Of a stretch of DNA of 64,000 nt, positions 35,239 to 45,001 are shown piece after piece (the first letter of the stretch is position 1; the number at the start of each line of letters is the position of its first letter). The position numbers and the translations under genes were made by a program. Under the pieces are notes generated by a model. It saw only the letters and a program-made list of their open reading frames with translations. It was not told the origin of the DNA and ran no database searches. This stretch comes from Oceanobacillus damuensis. Its GTDB lineage: Bacteria; Bacillota; Bacilli; Bacillales; Amphibacillaceae. Location: assembly GCF_001618145.1 (NCBI RefSeq), contig NZ_LQNF01000005.1, forward strand, positions 62,001 through 126,000, written 5' to 3'.

Positions 35239-36183
35239 CTAATCATTCTGGCTATTTTTCCTTATTCTTCTATAAATGAAAAATCCAATCATTGCTATAA
35301 CTCCGAGCAGGATAAACACAGGCAGATTACCTATAAAGAAAACAAAAATGCCTGAAAATACTGTGAGGAGAAAATTAATACTGTTCAAAAATTGCTTTTT
35401 CGTTTTTTCCCAGGTATCCAGCTCCCCTTCATTCATTCCTGAGATTGTCACATTGTTTTCCTCCATATAGATCGTAACTGTTGCCAAGTCTGTTCTATTT
35501 TCTAAGTAATTCATTCTCCCTGTTATTTCCTCTATTTCACCTTGAACCTCGGCTAAGTCGGCTGAAATGGTTAACAGGTCTTCTGTTTTTTCTGCTTGTT
35601 CCATAAATGAGAGCAGCCTTTCTTCTACCACACGCTTCGATTTCAGACGTGATTCCAAATCAATAAATTCTTCTGTCACATCCTGTCCTGAAATGGAACT
35701 TTCCAAAACTTTACTGCTGTCATCTTCCACGATCTGGATAAACTCACGAAACTGGCCCTGAGGAATTCTTACGGTCACATGTCCGTTGACTGAATCATTT
35801 TCAGCATATCCTTGCATATTCGAATCCACAATATATCCTCCACGATTTGCAACCTGTGACTGAATCGTATTTAATGTTTGTTGGTAATTTTTTACCTCAA
35901 TATGGAGATTGGCAGTGTAAATTATTTTTCGGTCTGACTGAATGATTTCTCCTTCTTGTGATGAGACACTTTCTTCTCGTGAATCACTTACTTCCTGATC
36001 TGTGGCACTATCACTTCCTCCACTAATTGAATCGCTGCTTTCCATCTCTACGTTCTCTGCACGTTCCTCCGTGCCAAAATCAGCCCTATCACTGCTTGTA
36101 GCACTATTTTCAGTATCATTACTGCAGGCAGTTATCAGGACGCCAATCCAAAGAACAATTGAAATAAACAAACCTTTCTTCAT
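35239..36183 (-). CDS. DUF4349 lipoprotein
   Basis: 314 residues. The lipobox LITAC gives Cys20, followed by a Ser/Asp/Glu-rich linker to about residue 80. The DUF4349 domain follows: RKIIYTANLHIEVKNYQQTL, NRGGYIVDSNM, VTVRIPQGQF. A long helix, EEFIDLESRLKSKRVVEERL to MNYLENRTDL, precedes two C-terminal membrane segments (FFIGNLPVFILLGVIAMIGF) and a basic tail. The domain is surface-exposed and membrane-tied at both ends. The function is unknown. GGAAGGGTGGG precedes the ATG. Confidence 0.85.
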   Translation of the reverse strand: MKKGLFISIVLWIGVLITACSNDTENSATSSDRADFGTEERAENVEMESSDSISGGSDSATDQEVSDSREESVSSQEGEIIQSDRKIIYTANLHIEVKNYQQTLNTIQSQVANRGGYIVDSNMQGYAENDSVNGHVTVRIPQGQFREFIQIVEDDSSKVLESSISGQDVTEEFIDLESRLKSKRVVEERLLSFMEQAEKTEDLLTISADLAEVQGEIEEITGRMNYLENRTDLATVTIYMEENNVTISGMNEGELDTWEKTKKQFLNSINFLLTVFSGIFVFFIGNLPVFILLGVIAMIGFFIYRRIRKNSQND

Positions 36184-36266
36184 TGAGAACCCACCCTTCC
36201 ATTTCTAACAGCTTTTCTTTCATTACAGACGTAATTTACTGAAAAATGTTACATCTTTTTTCAAAT

Positions 36267-36295
36267 AAAAAAAAGACTTCCAAACGGATGGAAGT
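36267..36295 (-). terminator. Terminator of the Ssu-like operon
   Basis: ACTTCCA / TGGAAGT arms are followed on the minus strand by a run of eight T. A second, longer hairpin is at 36359-36394 (TTCATCCCGT / ACGGGATGAA) without a clear T tail. Confidence 0.7.
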
Positions 36296-36424
36296 GTGAT
36301 GGACTATTATCAATCCTACCAGAAGAAGCATTCAAGCTATGCCGCCTTTTTACACAAATTCATCCCGTATCACAATTTAGTGACACGGGATGAATAATGG
36401 TCCTATTAATTCAAAACAGCCTCT

Positions 36425-36940
36425 TTAAGCTAATGCTTTTTCAACTTCATCTTTTAATTGCACGGCGTCAATTTCAACAGGGTATTGAAATTCTTTGTCG
36501 TTAATGAAAACAGTTGGCACCATCTTCACTTGACGTTTAATGGCTTCAGCTGTAACTTTTAAACTCAACTCAATTGTAGCAGGTTCTTCTTTTAAGCCAT
36601 ACTGTTCTGTTAGCATCTTCTTAATGGCGTCGCTATCCAGTTCACTCCATTGGCTTTGGTTTTCGAATAGTTCTTTCATAATCTCGTAAATGCGTTGTGG
36701 GTCATTATAGTCCAGAAATAAATTTACTAACGTTCCATATAACAGCATTTCACGAGGTTTGTCATAATGTTTAATGACATATTGTACCTGGCCATCGTTA
36801 ATATAAGATTTCAAGCTTTGATCAGCCGCTTCGAAAAATGTTGCACAATAAGGACATGCCAGATTTAAAAATACTTCAACTTTTACAGGTGCATCTGGAT
36901 TACCATAACTTAAGAATGCATTTTCAACTACTTTTGTCAT
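36425..36940 (-). CDS. DsbA-like thioredoxin-fold protein
   Basis: 171 residues without a signal peptide. The CPYC redox motif lies in VFLNLACPYCATFFEAAD, and the cis-proline loop is KMVPTVFIND. The fold is DsbA/FrnE-like, so a cytosolic thiol oxidoreductase is likely. It is 16 bp downstream of the SsuA-like gene and is the last gene of that operon. Its presence with a sulfonate-type transporter hints at a role in sulfur-compound handling, but this is not proven. Confidence 0.8.
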   Translation of the reverse strand: MTKVVENAFLSYGNPDAPVKVEVFLNLACPYCATFFEAADQSLKSYINDGQVQYVIKHYDKPREMLLYGTLVNLFLDYNDPQRIYEIMKELFENQSQWSELDSDAIKKMLTEQYGLKEEPATIELSLKVTAEAIKRQVKMVPTVFINDKEFQYPVEIDAVQLKDEVEKALA

Positions 36941-36956
36941 ATGAATCCCTCCAATT

Positions 36957-37949
36957 TTATTCTATGTTACTAGGAATGAGTGCTTCATCGATGTTAACGG
37001 CTTCTTCAATGCTTATTTCCGTTTCAAGGAGCCCTGCTTCATGGAACGTATCTGCTAAATGTTGCTGACTCGCAATGATTTCTTCTTCGATTTTTTCAAC
37101 TCCAAATGTACGACGATCGTTTGCCTGCTGGAGAGGAGCTATATCCAAACCTAATTCCGCCGCTAAAATCTCAGCAACTTCTGTTTTATTATCATTTGCC
37201 CATTGATCAGCATTTTGCAATTCTTCCAAAATAAGTTTCACCACTTCTGGTTTCTCTGCAATAAATTCTTCTGTACCAAAATAGAAGGTACGGTTTTCAG
37301 TCAAATCAGAACCATTAATAATTGTCCGTGTATCAACTGTGTTCTCTACGATTGCCAAGTACGGATCCCATGTGCCGTATACATCAAACTCATCTTTCGT
37401 AAATGCTGATAAACCTTCTGCAGCATCTTTATAAAACTTAATATCTACCTCATCGAAAGGAATACCTGCTTCGTTTAATGCTACTAATAATAAATAGTGC
37501 TGGTTACCTCCTCTGGTAACACCGACTTTCTTACCTTTAAAATCTTCAACTGTTTCAATATCTGAATCTACTTTAGTAACTAATGCAACACCTTCCGGAT
37601 AAGGTGATTCAGAAGCGAGATAGTTTAATTCGTGACCACCAGACTGCATAAATACAGCGTTGCCATCAGATGCGTGTCCAAAATCGATGTTATCCGTGTT
37701 AAGTGCTTCTAATAACACGGTTCCAGTAGTAAATACTTTCCAATCAATTGTATAACCAGCTTCATTTAGTGCTTCATCCAAATTACCATGCTCTTTTAAA
37801 ATATTGATTGTGTTACCTTTCTGATAACCGATTGTAATCACTTCTTTTTCTCCCTCGCTGTTTGTTGCGTCAGCACTTGGGTCACTCCCACAGGCAGCTA
37901 ATACTAGTACGAATAAAGCTGTCATTAAGGTTAATAGTTGTTTTGACAT
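36957..37949 (-). CDS. SsuA-like ABC transporter substrate-binding lipoprotein
   Basis: 330 residues. The signal peptide ends in the lipobox LAAC (Cys20). The mature protein has the NMT1/SsuA fold: ITIGYQKGNTINILKEHGNL, FGHASDGNAVFMQSGG, KKVGVTRGGNQHYLL, DVYGTWDPYLAIVEN. It captures a substrate outside the cell for the adjacent permease and ATPase; aliphatic sulfonates are the most likely, but nitrate, taurine or a thiamin precursor cannot be excluded. It starts 3 bp after the ATPase gene. Confidence 0.85.
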   Translation of the reverse strand: MSKQLLTLMTALFVLVLAACGSDPSADATNSEGEKEVITIGYQKGNTINILKEHGNLDEALNEAGYTIDWKVFTTGTVLLEALNTDNIDFGHASDGNAVFMQSGGHELNYLASESPYPEGVALVTKVDSDIETVEDFKGKKVGVTRGGNQHYLLLVALNEAGIPFDEVDIKFYKDAAEGLSAFTKDEFDVYGTWDPYLAIVENTVDTRTIINGSDLTENRTFYFGTEEFIAEKPEVVKLILEELQNADQWANDNKTEVAEILAAELGLDIAPLQQANDRRTFGVEKIEEEIIASQQHLADTFHEAGLLETEISIEEAVNIDEALIPSNIE

Positions 37950-37952
37950 TTT

Positions 37953-38648
37953 TTATCCTCCTAAAATTTCGTTTAATATTTTTCTTTCATAGTAAGTAAA
38001 TTTTTCGTTGCGAACGCGCGGTCTAGGCAAATCGATTGTTTCATCCAATTGGATTCGTCCACTGTCAATGACAATGACGCGATCCGCTAATTGTACTGCT
38101 TCTGTTACGTCATGGGTAACGAGAAGGGACGTGAATTGCTGTTGCTTCCATAGTCCTTCGATTAACTTCTGCATTTCCAGACGTGTAAGTGCATCAAGCG
38201 CACCAAGCGGTTCATCAAACAGAAGGATATCAGGATTGCTCGCTAATGCTCGAGCAAGAGCAATACGCTGCTTTTGCCCTCCTGATAATTGATCAGGCCA
38301 ATCGCCTTGCTTATCAATCAATCCTACTTTTTCAAGTGATTCTTTTGCTGCAGCCAGATTAACCGCCCCGAGAGCAATATTTTTTAAATTATTTTTCCAA
38401 GGGAGAAGACGGTCATCCTGGAACATAATACGAATTTTTGGTTCATTCGCTTCCTCACCGGAAAACGATAGCATTCCTTTTGAGACATCCTCTAGTTTGG
38501 CGATAAGTCGTAAAAGCGTGCTTTTACCACAGCCGCTCTTTCCAACGATTGCGGTGAAACTCCCCTGTTCAATCGATAAATCGATGCCACGCAACACTTC
38601 ATTGTCGCCATAGCTTTTCCTCACATCTTTTAGTTCAATATTAAACAC
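37953..38648 (-). CDS. SsuB-like ABC transporter ATPase
   Basis: 231 residues. Walker A is GKSGCGKS (in IVGKSGCGKSTLLRL), the Q-loop is RIMFQDDRLLPW, the signature LSGGQKQR, Walker B DILLFDEPLGALD, and the H-loop VTHDVTEA. The PW after the Q-loop is typical of Ssu/Tau ATPases. It drives import through the SsuC-like permease. All nucleotide-binding residues are intact. Confidence 0.9.
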   Translation of the reverse strand: MFNIELKDVRKSYGDNEVLRGIDLSIEQGSFTAIVGKSGCGKSTLLRLIAKLEDVSKGMLSFSGEEANEPKIRIMFQDDRLLPWKNNLKNIALGAVNLAAAKESLEKVGLIDKQGDWPDQLSGGQKQRIALARALASNPDILLFDEPLGALDALTRLEMQKLIEGLWKQQQFTSLLVTHDVTEAVQLADRVIVIDSGRIQLDETIDLPRPRVRNEKFTYYERKILNEILGG

Positions 38649-38680
38649 ACTATCACCCCAATCTCCCTTCCGAGCGTCCG

Positions 38681-39460
38681 TTACTTCTTACTAAAGGCAG
38701 CATTCCATTTTAATAAACGCTGTTCGAACAGCTTTGCAATAACATCGGATAGCTTACCTAAGATTGCGTAAAGAACAATCGTTAAAACGACGATGTCCAT
38801 TTGCATAAATTCACGAGCGTTTGTTGCCATGAAACCAATCCCTGAGTCTGCGCCAATTGTCTCTGCTACGATTAGTGACATCCACATTACTCCAAGTGCA
38901 TAACGAATTCCGACCAAAATCGAAGGCAAGGATCCCGGAAGGATAACGTTCGTAAATAACTTCCACCTTGATAATCCATAAACAGAACCCATCTCAATTA
39001 ACTTGCGGTCCACATTTTTTATGCCATTAAATGTATTTATGTAAATCGGGAACATCACCCCTACGGCAACTAAAAATATTTTTGCGCTTTCTCCAATTCC
39101 GAACCATAAAATCACAAGTGGTATTAAAGCCAGATGGGGAATCGTACGTATCATTTGAATGGTCGTATCTGTCAATTTTTCGAAAAATATAATGGTACCG
39201 TTAAATAGTCCGAGTACAAAACCAATTATCCCTCCAATAAAAAAACCGATCAGCGCACGCTGTGTACTAATTAGGACATGTTCTTGGAGATCTCCAGTAT
39301 TAAATAATCGAATCGCTGCTTGGAAAACCTCCAATGGAGTAGGCAACAATGTGGAGGTAATAATTTTGTAATGACCAAGCACTTGCCAAAGCAGGACAAA
39401 AACGATTGGTACCATCCAAGGAAAAAATCTGTTGTTATACCACCCTGTATTTCTTTTCAA
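38681..39460 (-). CDS. SsuC-like ABC transporter permease
   Basis: 259 residues with six predicted membrane segments. The coupling loop is MGSVYGLSRWKLFTNVILPGS, the EAA-type motif of SsuC/TauC permeases. The start is a TTG at 39460 preceded by CAGGTGAG. It is first in the order permease, ATPase, binding protein, DsbA-like protein. The upstream region 39461-39670 has no recognised riboswitch. Confidence 0.85.
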   Translation of the reverse strand: MKRNTGWYNNRFFPWMVPIVFVLLWQVLGHYKIITSTLLPTPLEVFQAAIRLFNTGDLQEHVLISTQRALIGFFIGGIIGFVLGLFNGTIIFFEKLTDTTIQMIRTIPHLALIPLVILWFGIGESAKIFLVAVGVMFPIYINTFNGIKNVDRKLIEMGSVYGLSRWKLFTNVILPGSLPSILVGIRYALGVMWMSLIVAETIGADSGIGFMATNAREFMQMDIVVLTIVLYAILGKLSDVIAKLFEQRLLKWNAAFSKK

Positions 39461-39675
39461 TTTCTCACCTGCTTTACATAAAATTTCAAAAATTTATTAC
39501 AGTTCTTTAATTATATTAATCCCTATCGGTTTTGTAAAGATTAGAATACTATTATTTCAGATTATTTATTTGAATTGCAAAAGTTCTTTTTGAAGTTGGG
39601 TAAAATCAGCAGCAGCACGTAATGATATAATTCTGTGATGGACGCAGGGAAATGGTCACTATTACCAAGAGAACA

Positions 39676-39713
39676 AAAAAGCACAAATCCTAAATAATAG
39701 ATTTGCGCTTTTT
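39676..39713. terminator. Bidirectional terminator
   Basis: AAAAAGCACAAATC / GATTTGCGCTTTTT, with one mismatch; runs of A and T on both sides. It lies just past the decayed SDR gene. Confidence 0.7.
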
Positions 39714-39744
39714 ACAAGATTAAAAGTTAAGTTAAGCTATTCTA

Positions 39745-39960
39745 TTAAACTAACAAACCACTATCAACTGGTACAACCGCTCCAAGCATAAAACGAAGAA
39801 TCATCTGAGGCATGGATTAATGCAATATTGACAACCTCTTCGTCTTGCGCGTAACGTCCAGGTGGCACAGAATTTACCGAATCCACCATTTCTTTTGAAC
39901 CTTCAGCAAAGATTTCCTATCGTCATACCGGTTCCTATTGCACCTGGTTATATGTGATTA
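39745..39960 (-). pseudogene. Short-chain dehydrogenase, C-terminal remnant
   Basis: On the minus strand broken frames yield NPGAIGTGMTI, EMVDSVNSVPPGRYAQDEEV, VNIALIHASDDSS and an end VDSGLLV. This is the last fifth of a classical SDR (PG...T loop and VDGG-like tail). Frame changes interrupt it and nothing precedes it. Confidence 0.65.
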
Positions 39961-40034
39961 AAAGTAGATACCTTGGTAGAAAAATAGGCCAGAAGTGAGT
40001 TGACTGCTCCTCGGGCTTTTTGATGATTATAACT

Positions 40035-40285
40035 AATGGGCTTTTACTCTCACATTCAACAAATTCCCCAACCTCTCTTTCATCTTCTCCGTAGTCACAA
40101 TACAGTTCAACGTGCTGAACCTCGTTTTTATTTTTAACTCATATTGATCATTGACTTCACTTGAAACCCCATAATAATTATGATTCATATCAATTCGTAC
40201 AAATTCAAATGATTTAATATTCTTCCAAGGTGCAAAACGAGCGCCACATAGTATTCCATCCTTCGTTACAGCAAATAAATTTTAT
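40035..40285 (-). pseudogene. Truncated copy of the 53-kb PH-like membrane-protein gene
   Basis: About 240 bp closely repeat 53018-53249, including TTTTATTTTTAACTCATATT and CTTCCAAGGTGCAAAACGAG. It covers only the C-terminal soluble part (KNIKSFEFVRIDMNHNYYG) and lacks both membrane segments and a start. Beyond it, about 40290-40390 on the plus strand reads VTDLLKYSNEIKEVVRKFL, perhaps a chemoreceptor tail. 40400-40530 shows nothing. Confidence 0.75.
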
Positions 40286-40532
40286 TCAATTTAATGACGA
40301 GGAAAGAACAACAGTCAGCATCACACAACAGTTACTGATTTATTAAAATACTCAAATGAAATTAAAGAAGTTGTTAGGAAATTTCTATAAGTATATTAAA
40401 ATGAACAGAAAAATTACCCTTTCATCTTATTTAATAAAGTGCTAGCTGTTACTGAATTCTCCTCAAGTGAACCTGTCTGTTCCCAAAAATAAAGATGGCT
40501 CTCCTCATTTTTTGAGAAGAACCGTCTTCTAG

Positions 40533-42005
40533 TTAATTCAATGCAATACAAATATTTTTCGCTTCGGTAAAGAATTCCATACTGTGCTGACCGCCTTCTC
40601 TACCCATACCACTTTTCTTGAATCCACCGAATGGAGCGCGGAGGTCACGTACGAACCAACAGTTTACCCAAATCGTACCAGCACGAACATTATGAGAAAT
40701 ACGATGTGCTCTTTGAAGGTTTTCTGTCCAAACTACACCGTTTAATCCATAGTCCGTGTCATTAGCGATTTGAAGAGCCTCTTGTTCCGTATCAAACGGA
40801 ATAATCGTTACAACTGGCCCAAAAATCTCTTCCTGACAAATACGAGCTTTCGGATTGTCAATTAAATAGATAGTAGGTTCAAGATAGAACCCATTGCTTA
40901 GATGTTCTGGAAGGTCTGGGCGTTTTCCACCACTTATGAGCTCTGCACCTTCTTCTTTCGCAATTTCAAGGTAGCTTGTTACTTTATTATAATGAACCTC
41001 ACTAACCAATGGCCCCATATCTGTGCCTTTTTGTTGCGGATCTCCTACTTTTAAAGCCTGTGCAGCTTGCTTGAATTTCTCTAAGAATTCATCCAAAATG
41101 GAACGCTCGACTAGAATTCTTGATCCAGCAAGACACACTTGACCTGAGTTAAAGAATGCTGCACGAATGGAATCTGGTACAGCTTTTTCAAGATCCGCAT
41201 CTTCAAAAATGATGTTTGCTGCCTTACCACCAAGTTCAAATGATACTTTTTTCAACGTATCTGCACCGCTTTTTAGGATTCGTTTACCAGTTGCGGTGGA
41301 ACCAGTGAAAGAAACTAAGTCAACTTCTGGATGTGTAGTCAATGCATTACCAACAACTCCACCTTGCCCTTGTACGACGTTTACTACTCCATCAGGAATT
41401 CCTGCTTCTTTTGCAATTTCTCCTAAAAGAGAAACAGATAAAGGAGTGTTTTCAGCTGGCTTAATAACAGCCGTATTCCCTCCAGCTAGACATGGTCCCA
41501 GTTTCCAAGTCGTCAACATAAACGGAACGTTCCAAGGTGTAATTAATGCTGCAACACCAACCGGCTCATACCTAGTATAGTTGATGAAGTTCTCACCCAT
41601 TGGGTATGTTTCTCCACCTTGTTTTTCGGCAAGATCTGCAAAGAAACGAATATTATTTGCTGCACGTGCAACTTCATGAGCTACTGTAGCTTCATAAGGT
41701 TTACCAACATCTATTGCGTCGTAACGAGCAATCTCTTCTTTTCTTTCTAAAATGATATCTGCCATTTTTCTTAGTTTAACAGCACGTTCTTCTACAGACA
41801 TTTGTCTCCAAGGACCATTCTCAAAGGCATCTCTAGCTACTCGACATGCACGGTCTACATCTTCTTCCGTAGCCTCACTAACACGTGCAATCAGTTCTTG
41901 GTTAGCTGGGTTCATTACATCAAATGTATTATTATCACTAGCAGGTACATATTCACCATTTATATATATCCCGATTTCTTTTACATCTGTTTTTACAGTC
42001 GCCAT
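40533..42005 (-). CDS. dmpC: 2-hydroxymuconic semialdehyde dehydrogenase
   Basis: 490 residues of the aldehyde dehydrogenase superfamily. FTGSTATGKRI binds NAD; SFELGGKAANI holds the catalytic glutamate and NSGQVCLAGSR the catalytic Cys. The closest recognised types are the DmpC/XylG and HpaE groups that oxidise ring-cleavage semialdehydes. In this cluster it converts 2-hydroxymuconic semialdehyde to 2-hydroxymuconate. It starts 1 bp after the tautomerase stop, with GGAGGG upstream, and is last in the lower-pathway operon. Confidence 0.8.
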   Translation of the reverse strand: MATVKTDVKEIGIYINGEYVPASDNNTFDVMNPANQELIARVSEATEEDVDRACRVARDAFENGPWRQMSVEERAVKLRKMADIILERKEEIARYDAIDVGKPYEATVAHEVARAANNIRFFADLAEKQGGETYPMGENFINYTRYEPVGVAALITPWNVPFMLTTWKLGPCLAGGNTAVIKPAENTPLSVSLLGEIAKEAGIPDGVVNVVQGQGGVVGNALTTHPEVDLVSFTGSTATGKRILKSGADTLKKVSFELGGKAANIIFEDADLEKAVPDSIRAAFFNSGQVCLAGSRILVERSILDEFLEKFKQAAQALKVGDPQQKGTDMGPLVSEVHYNKVTSYLEIAKEEGAELISGGKRPDLPEHLSNGFYLEPTIYLIDNPKARICQEEIFGPVVTIIPFDTEQEALQIANDTDYGLNGVVWTENLQRAHRISHNVRAGTIWVNCWFVRDLRAPFGGFKKSGMGREGGQHSMEFFTEAKNICIALN

Positions 42006-42006
42006 T

Positions 42007-42201
42007 TTATTTTTCCCTCCGTTTTTTCACTGATTCACCAGCAATACCCCAATGTTCAGGCGGTAGTTCATTAATCATCACTCGAACATTTTGTTCAGGC
42101 GCATCAAAAACCTCTGAAGCCAAATTTGTTACTTCACGAATGAAGCGCTCTTTTGTTTCTGGTGTTCTTCCTTCTAAAATATTAACTTGAATAAATGGCA
42201 T
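42007..42201 (-). CDS. dmpI: 4-oxalocrotonate tautomerase
   Basis: 64 residues, MPFIQVNILEGRTPETKERF. Proline 2 becomes the catalytic N-terminal base once the methionine is removed, so ATG 42201 must be the start rather than the GTG three codons upstream (GTGAAAAAAATG). AGAGGTG lies seven bases before. Arg 11 in the catalytic position is in EGR. It isomerises 2-hydroxymuconate to 2-oxo-3-hexenedioate, between the dehydrogenase and the decarboxylase, both encoded alongside. Confidence 0.9.
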   Translation of the reverse strand: MPFIQVNILEGRTPETKERFIREVTNLASEVFDAPEQNVRVMINELPPEHWGIAGESVKKRREK

Positions 42202-42222
42202 TTTTTTCACCTCTCTATTTAT

Positions 42223-43014
42223 TTATTCTGTAAATATCGCATGAACGGAACCGATTCCATCAAAACTAGCAGTATATTGGTCTCCCGCTGCAATTTCAAG
42301 AGCAGCAGATAGAGATCCACTTAATATCACTTCACCTGGTTTTAAACTTTTCCCTACTTTATAAAGTCTATTAGCAAGCCAAGCAATTGCTCTTGCAGGG
42401 TGTCCCATTACTGATGCTCCAGCACCAGTTGCTGCAACTTCCCCATTTTTTCTATAAACAAATCCCATTAATTTTAAATCCAAGTTTTCTGGATTGTAAA
42501 AACGTTCTCCAATAATAAATCTGGAAGAAGAGGAATTATCACTTACCGCATCAGCAAGTGTAAATTTAAATCCATAAAATCTACTATCAATAATCTCGAT
42601 AGCTGGTGCTACATATTCCGTTGCAGCTAGTACATCTGCCACACTTACATGTGGACCTTTCAACTCCTTTTTTAAAACAAACGCAATTTCTGGCTCTGCT
42701 TTTGCATGAATAAAAGGAGCAATGGAGATCCGTTCTCCTTCATTTAATTGCATGCTTTCTAGTAAGACACCATAAGAAGGCTCATGAACACCAATCATTT
42801 GCTGTTTTGCTTTACTCGTTAGACCTAATTTCCATCCAACTCTCTTCGTATTTTCTTCCTTTTCTTTCATTTCTACTAATCTATCTTGAATTTGATATGC
42901 TAATGCCTCATCTAATTCAGGATATTTATCTGCAAACTTATCCACTGCAGTTTTATTTTTTTCTGCATCAAACAATTCCTTTGCAATAACATCTACTACA
43001 TCTGTTTTAATCAT
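42223..43014 (-). CDS. dmpH: 2-oxo-3-hexenedioate decarboxylase
   Basis: 263 residues of the hydratase/decarboxylase family. Metal ligands are in KAEPEIAFVLKKELKGP and AIEIIDSRFYGFKF. The RFYGFKF and SSSSRFIIGE segments resemble DmpH/XylI decarboxylases rather than the hydratase next door (DWKI, TVADNGSS). It would release CO2 from oxalocrotonate to give 2-oxopent-4-enoate. The upstream hydratase gene ends 18 bp away. The two are paralogous and may act as a complex, as known for XylI-XylJ. Confidence 0.8.
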   Translation of the reverse strand: MIKTDVVDVIAKELFDAEKNKTAVDKFADKYPELDEALAYQIQDRLVEMKEKEENTKRVGWKLGLTSKAKQQMIGVHEPSYGVLLESMQLNEGERISIAPFIHAKAEPEIAFVLKKELKGPHVSVADVLAATEYVAPAIEIIDSRFYGFKFTLADAVSDNSSSSRFIIGERFYNPENLDLKLMGFVYRKNGEVAATGAGASVMGHPARAIAWLANRLYKVGKSLKPGEVILSGSLSAALEIAAGDQYTASFDGIGSVHAIFTE

Positions 43015-43032
43015 GATCTCACCTCTCTCCTT

Positions 43033-43812
43033 CTATCGTTTAAACGTAACACTAATAGAACCAATATGATCAAATTCTGCTGTAAATGTATCTTGATCAT
43101 TTATCTCCACTGCAGCGGTTAATGCACCAGATAACACAACTTCACCAGCTTTAAGCAAAACATCATATTTGCCTAAAGAGTTTGCTAACCAAGCAACAGA
43201 ACGTAATGGATTGCCTAACACAGCAGCTCCTGCTCCGGAATCAATCATTTCACCATTTTTATAAGCAACCATACCAATATGGGTTAAATCGATACCATCT
43301 AATTTAGTTGGTTTTCCACCGATCACAGCCGCTGCTGATGAACCATTATCTGCTACCGTATCTTCAAATTTAATTTTCCAATCATCAATTCTACTATCAA
43401 TAATCTCTATCGCAGGAGCAATATAATCCGTAGCCTCGATTACATCCATTATAGTGACATTTGGACCCTTTAAGTCTTTCTTCAGCTTGAAAGCAATCTC
43501 AAATTCTGCTTTTGGTTGAATAAAGTCTTCTAACGGGATATCCTCCCCTTCTACATACATCATGTAGTCTAGTAAATGTCCATAATCTGGTTGATTGACG
43601 CCGAACATATTCTGGATTGCCTTACTAGTCGCTCCAATTTTCTTACCAACAATGATTACGCCCTCATTTTCAACTTTGTGACGAATGATTTCCAATTGTG
43701 TATGGTATGCTTCATCAACTGTAATACCTGGATAAGTATCTGTTAGTGGTTGGATAACTTTTTTTGATTTTTCCGCTTCCAACAATTTTGTTGCCGCTTC
43801 TTGTACTGTCAT
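43033..43812 (-). CDS. dmpE: 2-oxopent-4-enoate hydratase
   Basis: 259 residues, paralogous to the neighbouring decarboxylase. KAEFEIAFKLKKDLKGPNVT and RIDDWKIKFEDTVADNGSSA match DmpE/MhpD hydratases. It adds water to 2-oxopent-4-enoate, giving 4-hydroxy-2-oxovalerate for the aldolase. AAGGAGGGG precedes the ATG. It follows the aldolase gene after a 166-bp gap, which shows no terminator. Confidence 0.8.
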   Translation of the reverse strand: MTVQEAATKLLEAEKSKKVIQPLTDTYPGITVDEAYHTQLEIIRHKVENEGVIIVGKKIGATSKAIQNMFGVNQPDYGHLLDYMMYVEGEDIPLEDFIQPKAEFEIAFKLKKDLKGPNVTIMDVIEATDYIAPAIEIIDSRIDDWKIKFEDTVADNGSSAAAVIGGKPTKLDGIDLTHIGMVAYKNGEMIDSGAGAAVLGNPLRSVAWLANSLGKYDVLLKAGEVVLSGALTAAVEINDQDTFTAEFDHIGSISVTFKR

Positions 43813-43978
43813 TTATACCCCTCCTTAATCATTTAATAGTCTCTCGAAATTCAACGAATCGGATGGAGCAATGGATTCACCACCAATCCAAATGGTGATA
43901 TCTCTTATTTTTTTATTGAGTTATTTTTGAATGTTGTACCATTTTCACTTTAGAAATTCCGAGAGTCTATTTGTTTAC

Positions 43979-45001
43979 CTACTTTACACTCTGAAGATCT
44001 TTTTTCTTCTCCGCTAGTTCAAGGGCTATATCTAAAATCCAATCTTCTTGACCTGCAATGGCTTGACGTTTTCCTAGTTCTTCCATAATTTCAGTAGGAT
44101 TCAAATCAAATTGCTCTGCTGCTTTTCTTACATGTAATAAGAAACTATTGTATACCCCTGCATATCCACTAGCTAAATTATCTCGGTCGATAACAATTGG
44201 ACCTGGCATGATTGGTGCAACTACTTCTTCAGATAAATCCATCAATCCAGCTAAACTAATAGCTGTATCAATTCCCATTTTACTTAATGTAGCTACAATC
44301 ACTTCAGTTGGAGCATTACCAGCACCAGCACCTAAACCTCTTACTGTTCCATCGACTTGATCTGCCCCTGCTTCAAGTGCCGCTACCGTGTTACCAATAG
44401 CTAACCCCAAGTTATTATGCGCATGGAATCCTACATCGATGGATAATGCATCTTTTAGAGCAGAAACTCTTTCCCTTACATCTTGTGGAACAAGCGCTCC
44501 CGCTGAATCTACTACATACACACAGTCTGCTCCATAAGACTCCATGAGTTTCGCTTGACGGGCAAGTACTTCAGCTGGTTGTGTATGAGACATCATTAAG
44601 AATCCAACAGCCTCAATATCTAATTCTTTTGCCAAACGGATATACTGTTCTGTTACATCAGCCTCTGTACAATGAACAGCTACTCGAATTGCTTTGATTC
44701 CAATTTCTACCGCTTCCCTTAATTCTTCACTCGTACCGATTCCAGGAACAAATAAGGAAGCAACTTTTGCTTGTTTTACTGTTTCAACAGCTGCTTTAAT
44801 AAGTTCAAATTCTGGGGTTTTAGAAAACCCTTGTTGAATCGTGGAACCATTTAAACCAGCACCATGACTTACTTCTATCACTGGAACACCAGCTTCATCT
44901 AACCCACGTACAATATCTTTCACTTGTTCAATAGTATAACTATAACTAATAGCGTGCGAACCGTCTCTTAACGTTGTATCCGTAAGTCTAGGTATACTCA
45001 C
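43979..45001 (-). CDS. mhpE: 4-hydroxy-2-oxovalerate aldolase
   Basis: 340 residues, TIM barrel of the HMG-CoA lyase-like family: [17 protein letters not shown] with the catalytic [20 protein letters not shown] with the metal-binding HxH, and a DmpG-like C-terminus. It cleaves 4-hydroxy-2-oxovalerate to pyruvate and acetaldehyde. Its ATG overlaps the upstream dehydrogenase stop by 4 bp, in line with the known channelling complex of aldolase and acylating dehydrogenase. Confidence 0.92.
   Translation of the reverse strand: MSIPRLTDTTLRDGSHAISYSYTIEQVKDIVRGLDEAGVPVIEVSHGAGLNGSTIQQGFSKTPEFELIKAAVETVKQAKVASLFVPGIGTSEELREAVEIGIKAIRVAVHCTEADVTEQYIRLAKELDIEAVGFLMMSHTQPAEVLARQAKLMESYGADCVYVVDSAGALVPQDVRERVSALKDALSIDVGFHAHNNLGLAIGNTVAALEAGADQVDGTVRGLGAGAGNAPTEVIVATLSKMGIDTAISLAGLMDLSEEVVAPIMPGPIVIDRDNLASGYAGVYNSFLLHVRKAAEQFDLNPTEIMEELGKRQAIAGQEDWILDIALELAEKKKDLQSVK

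Noticed and set aside
41167-41580. 137-codon plus-strand frame inside the semialdehyde dehydrogenase gene
   Set aside because: It is fully antisense to a well supported enzyme gene and has no start site or family pattern.
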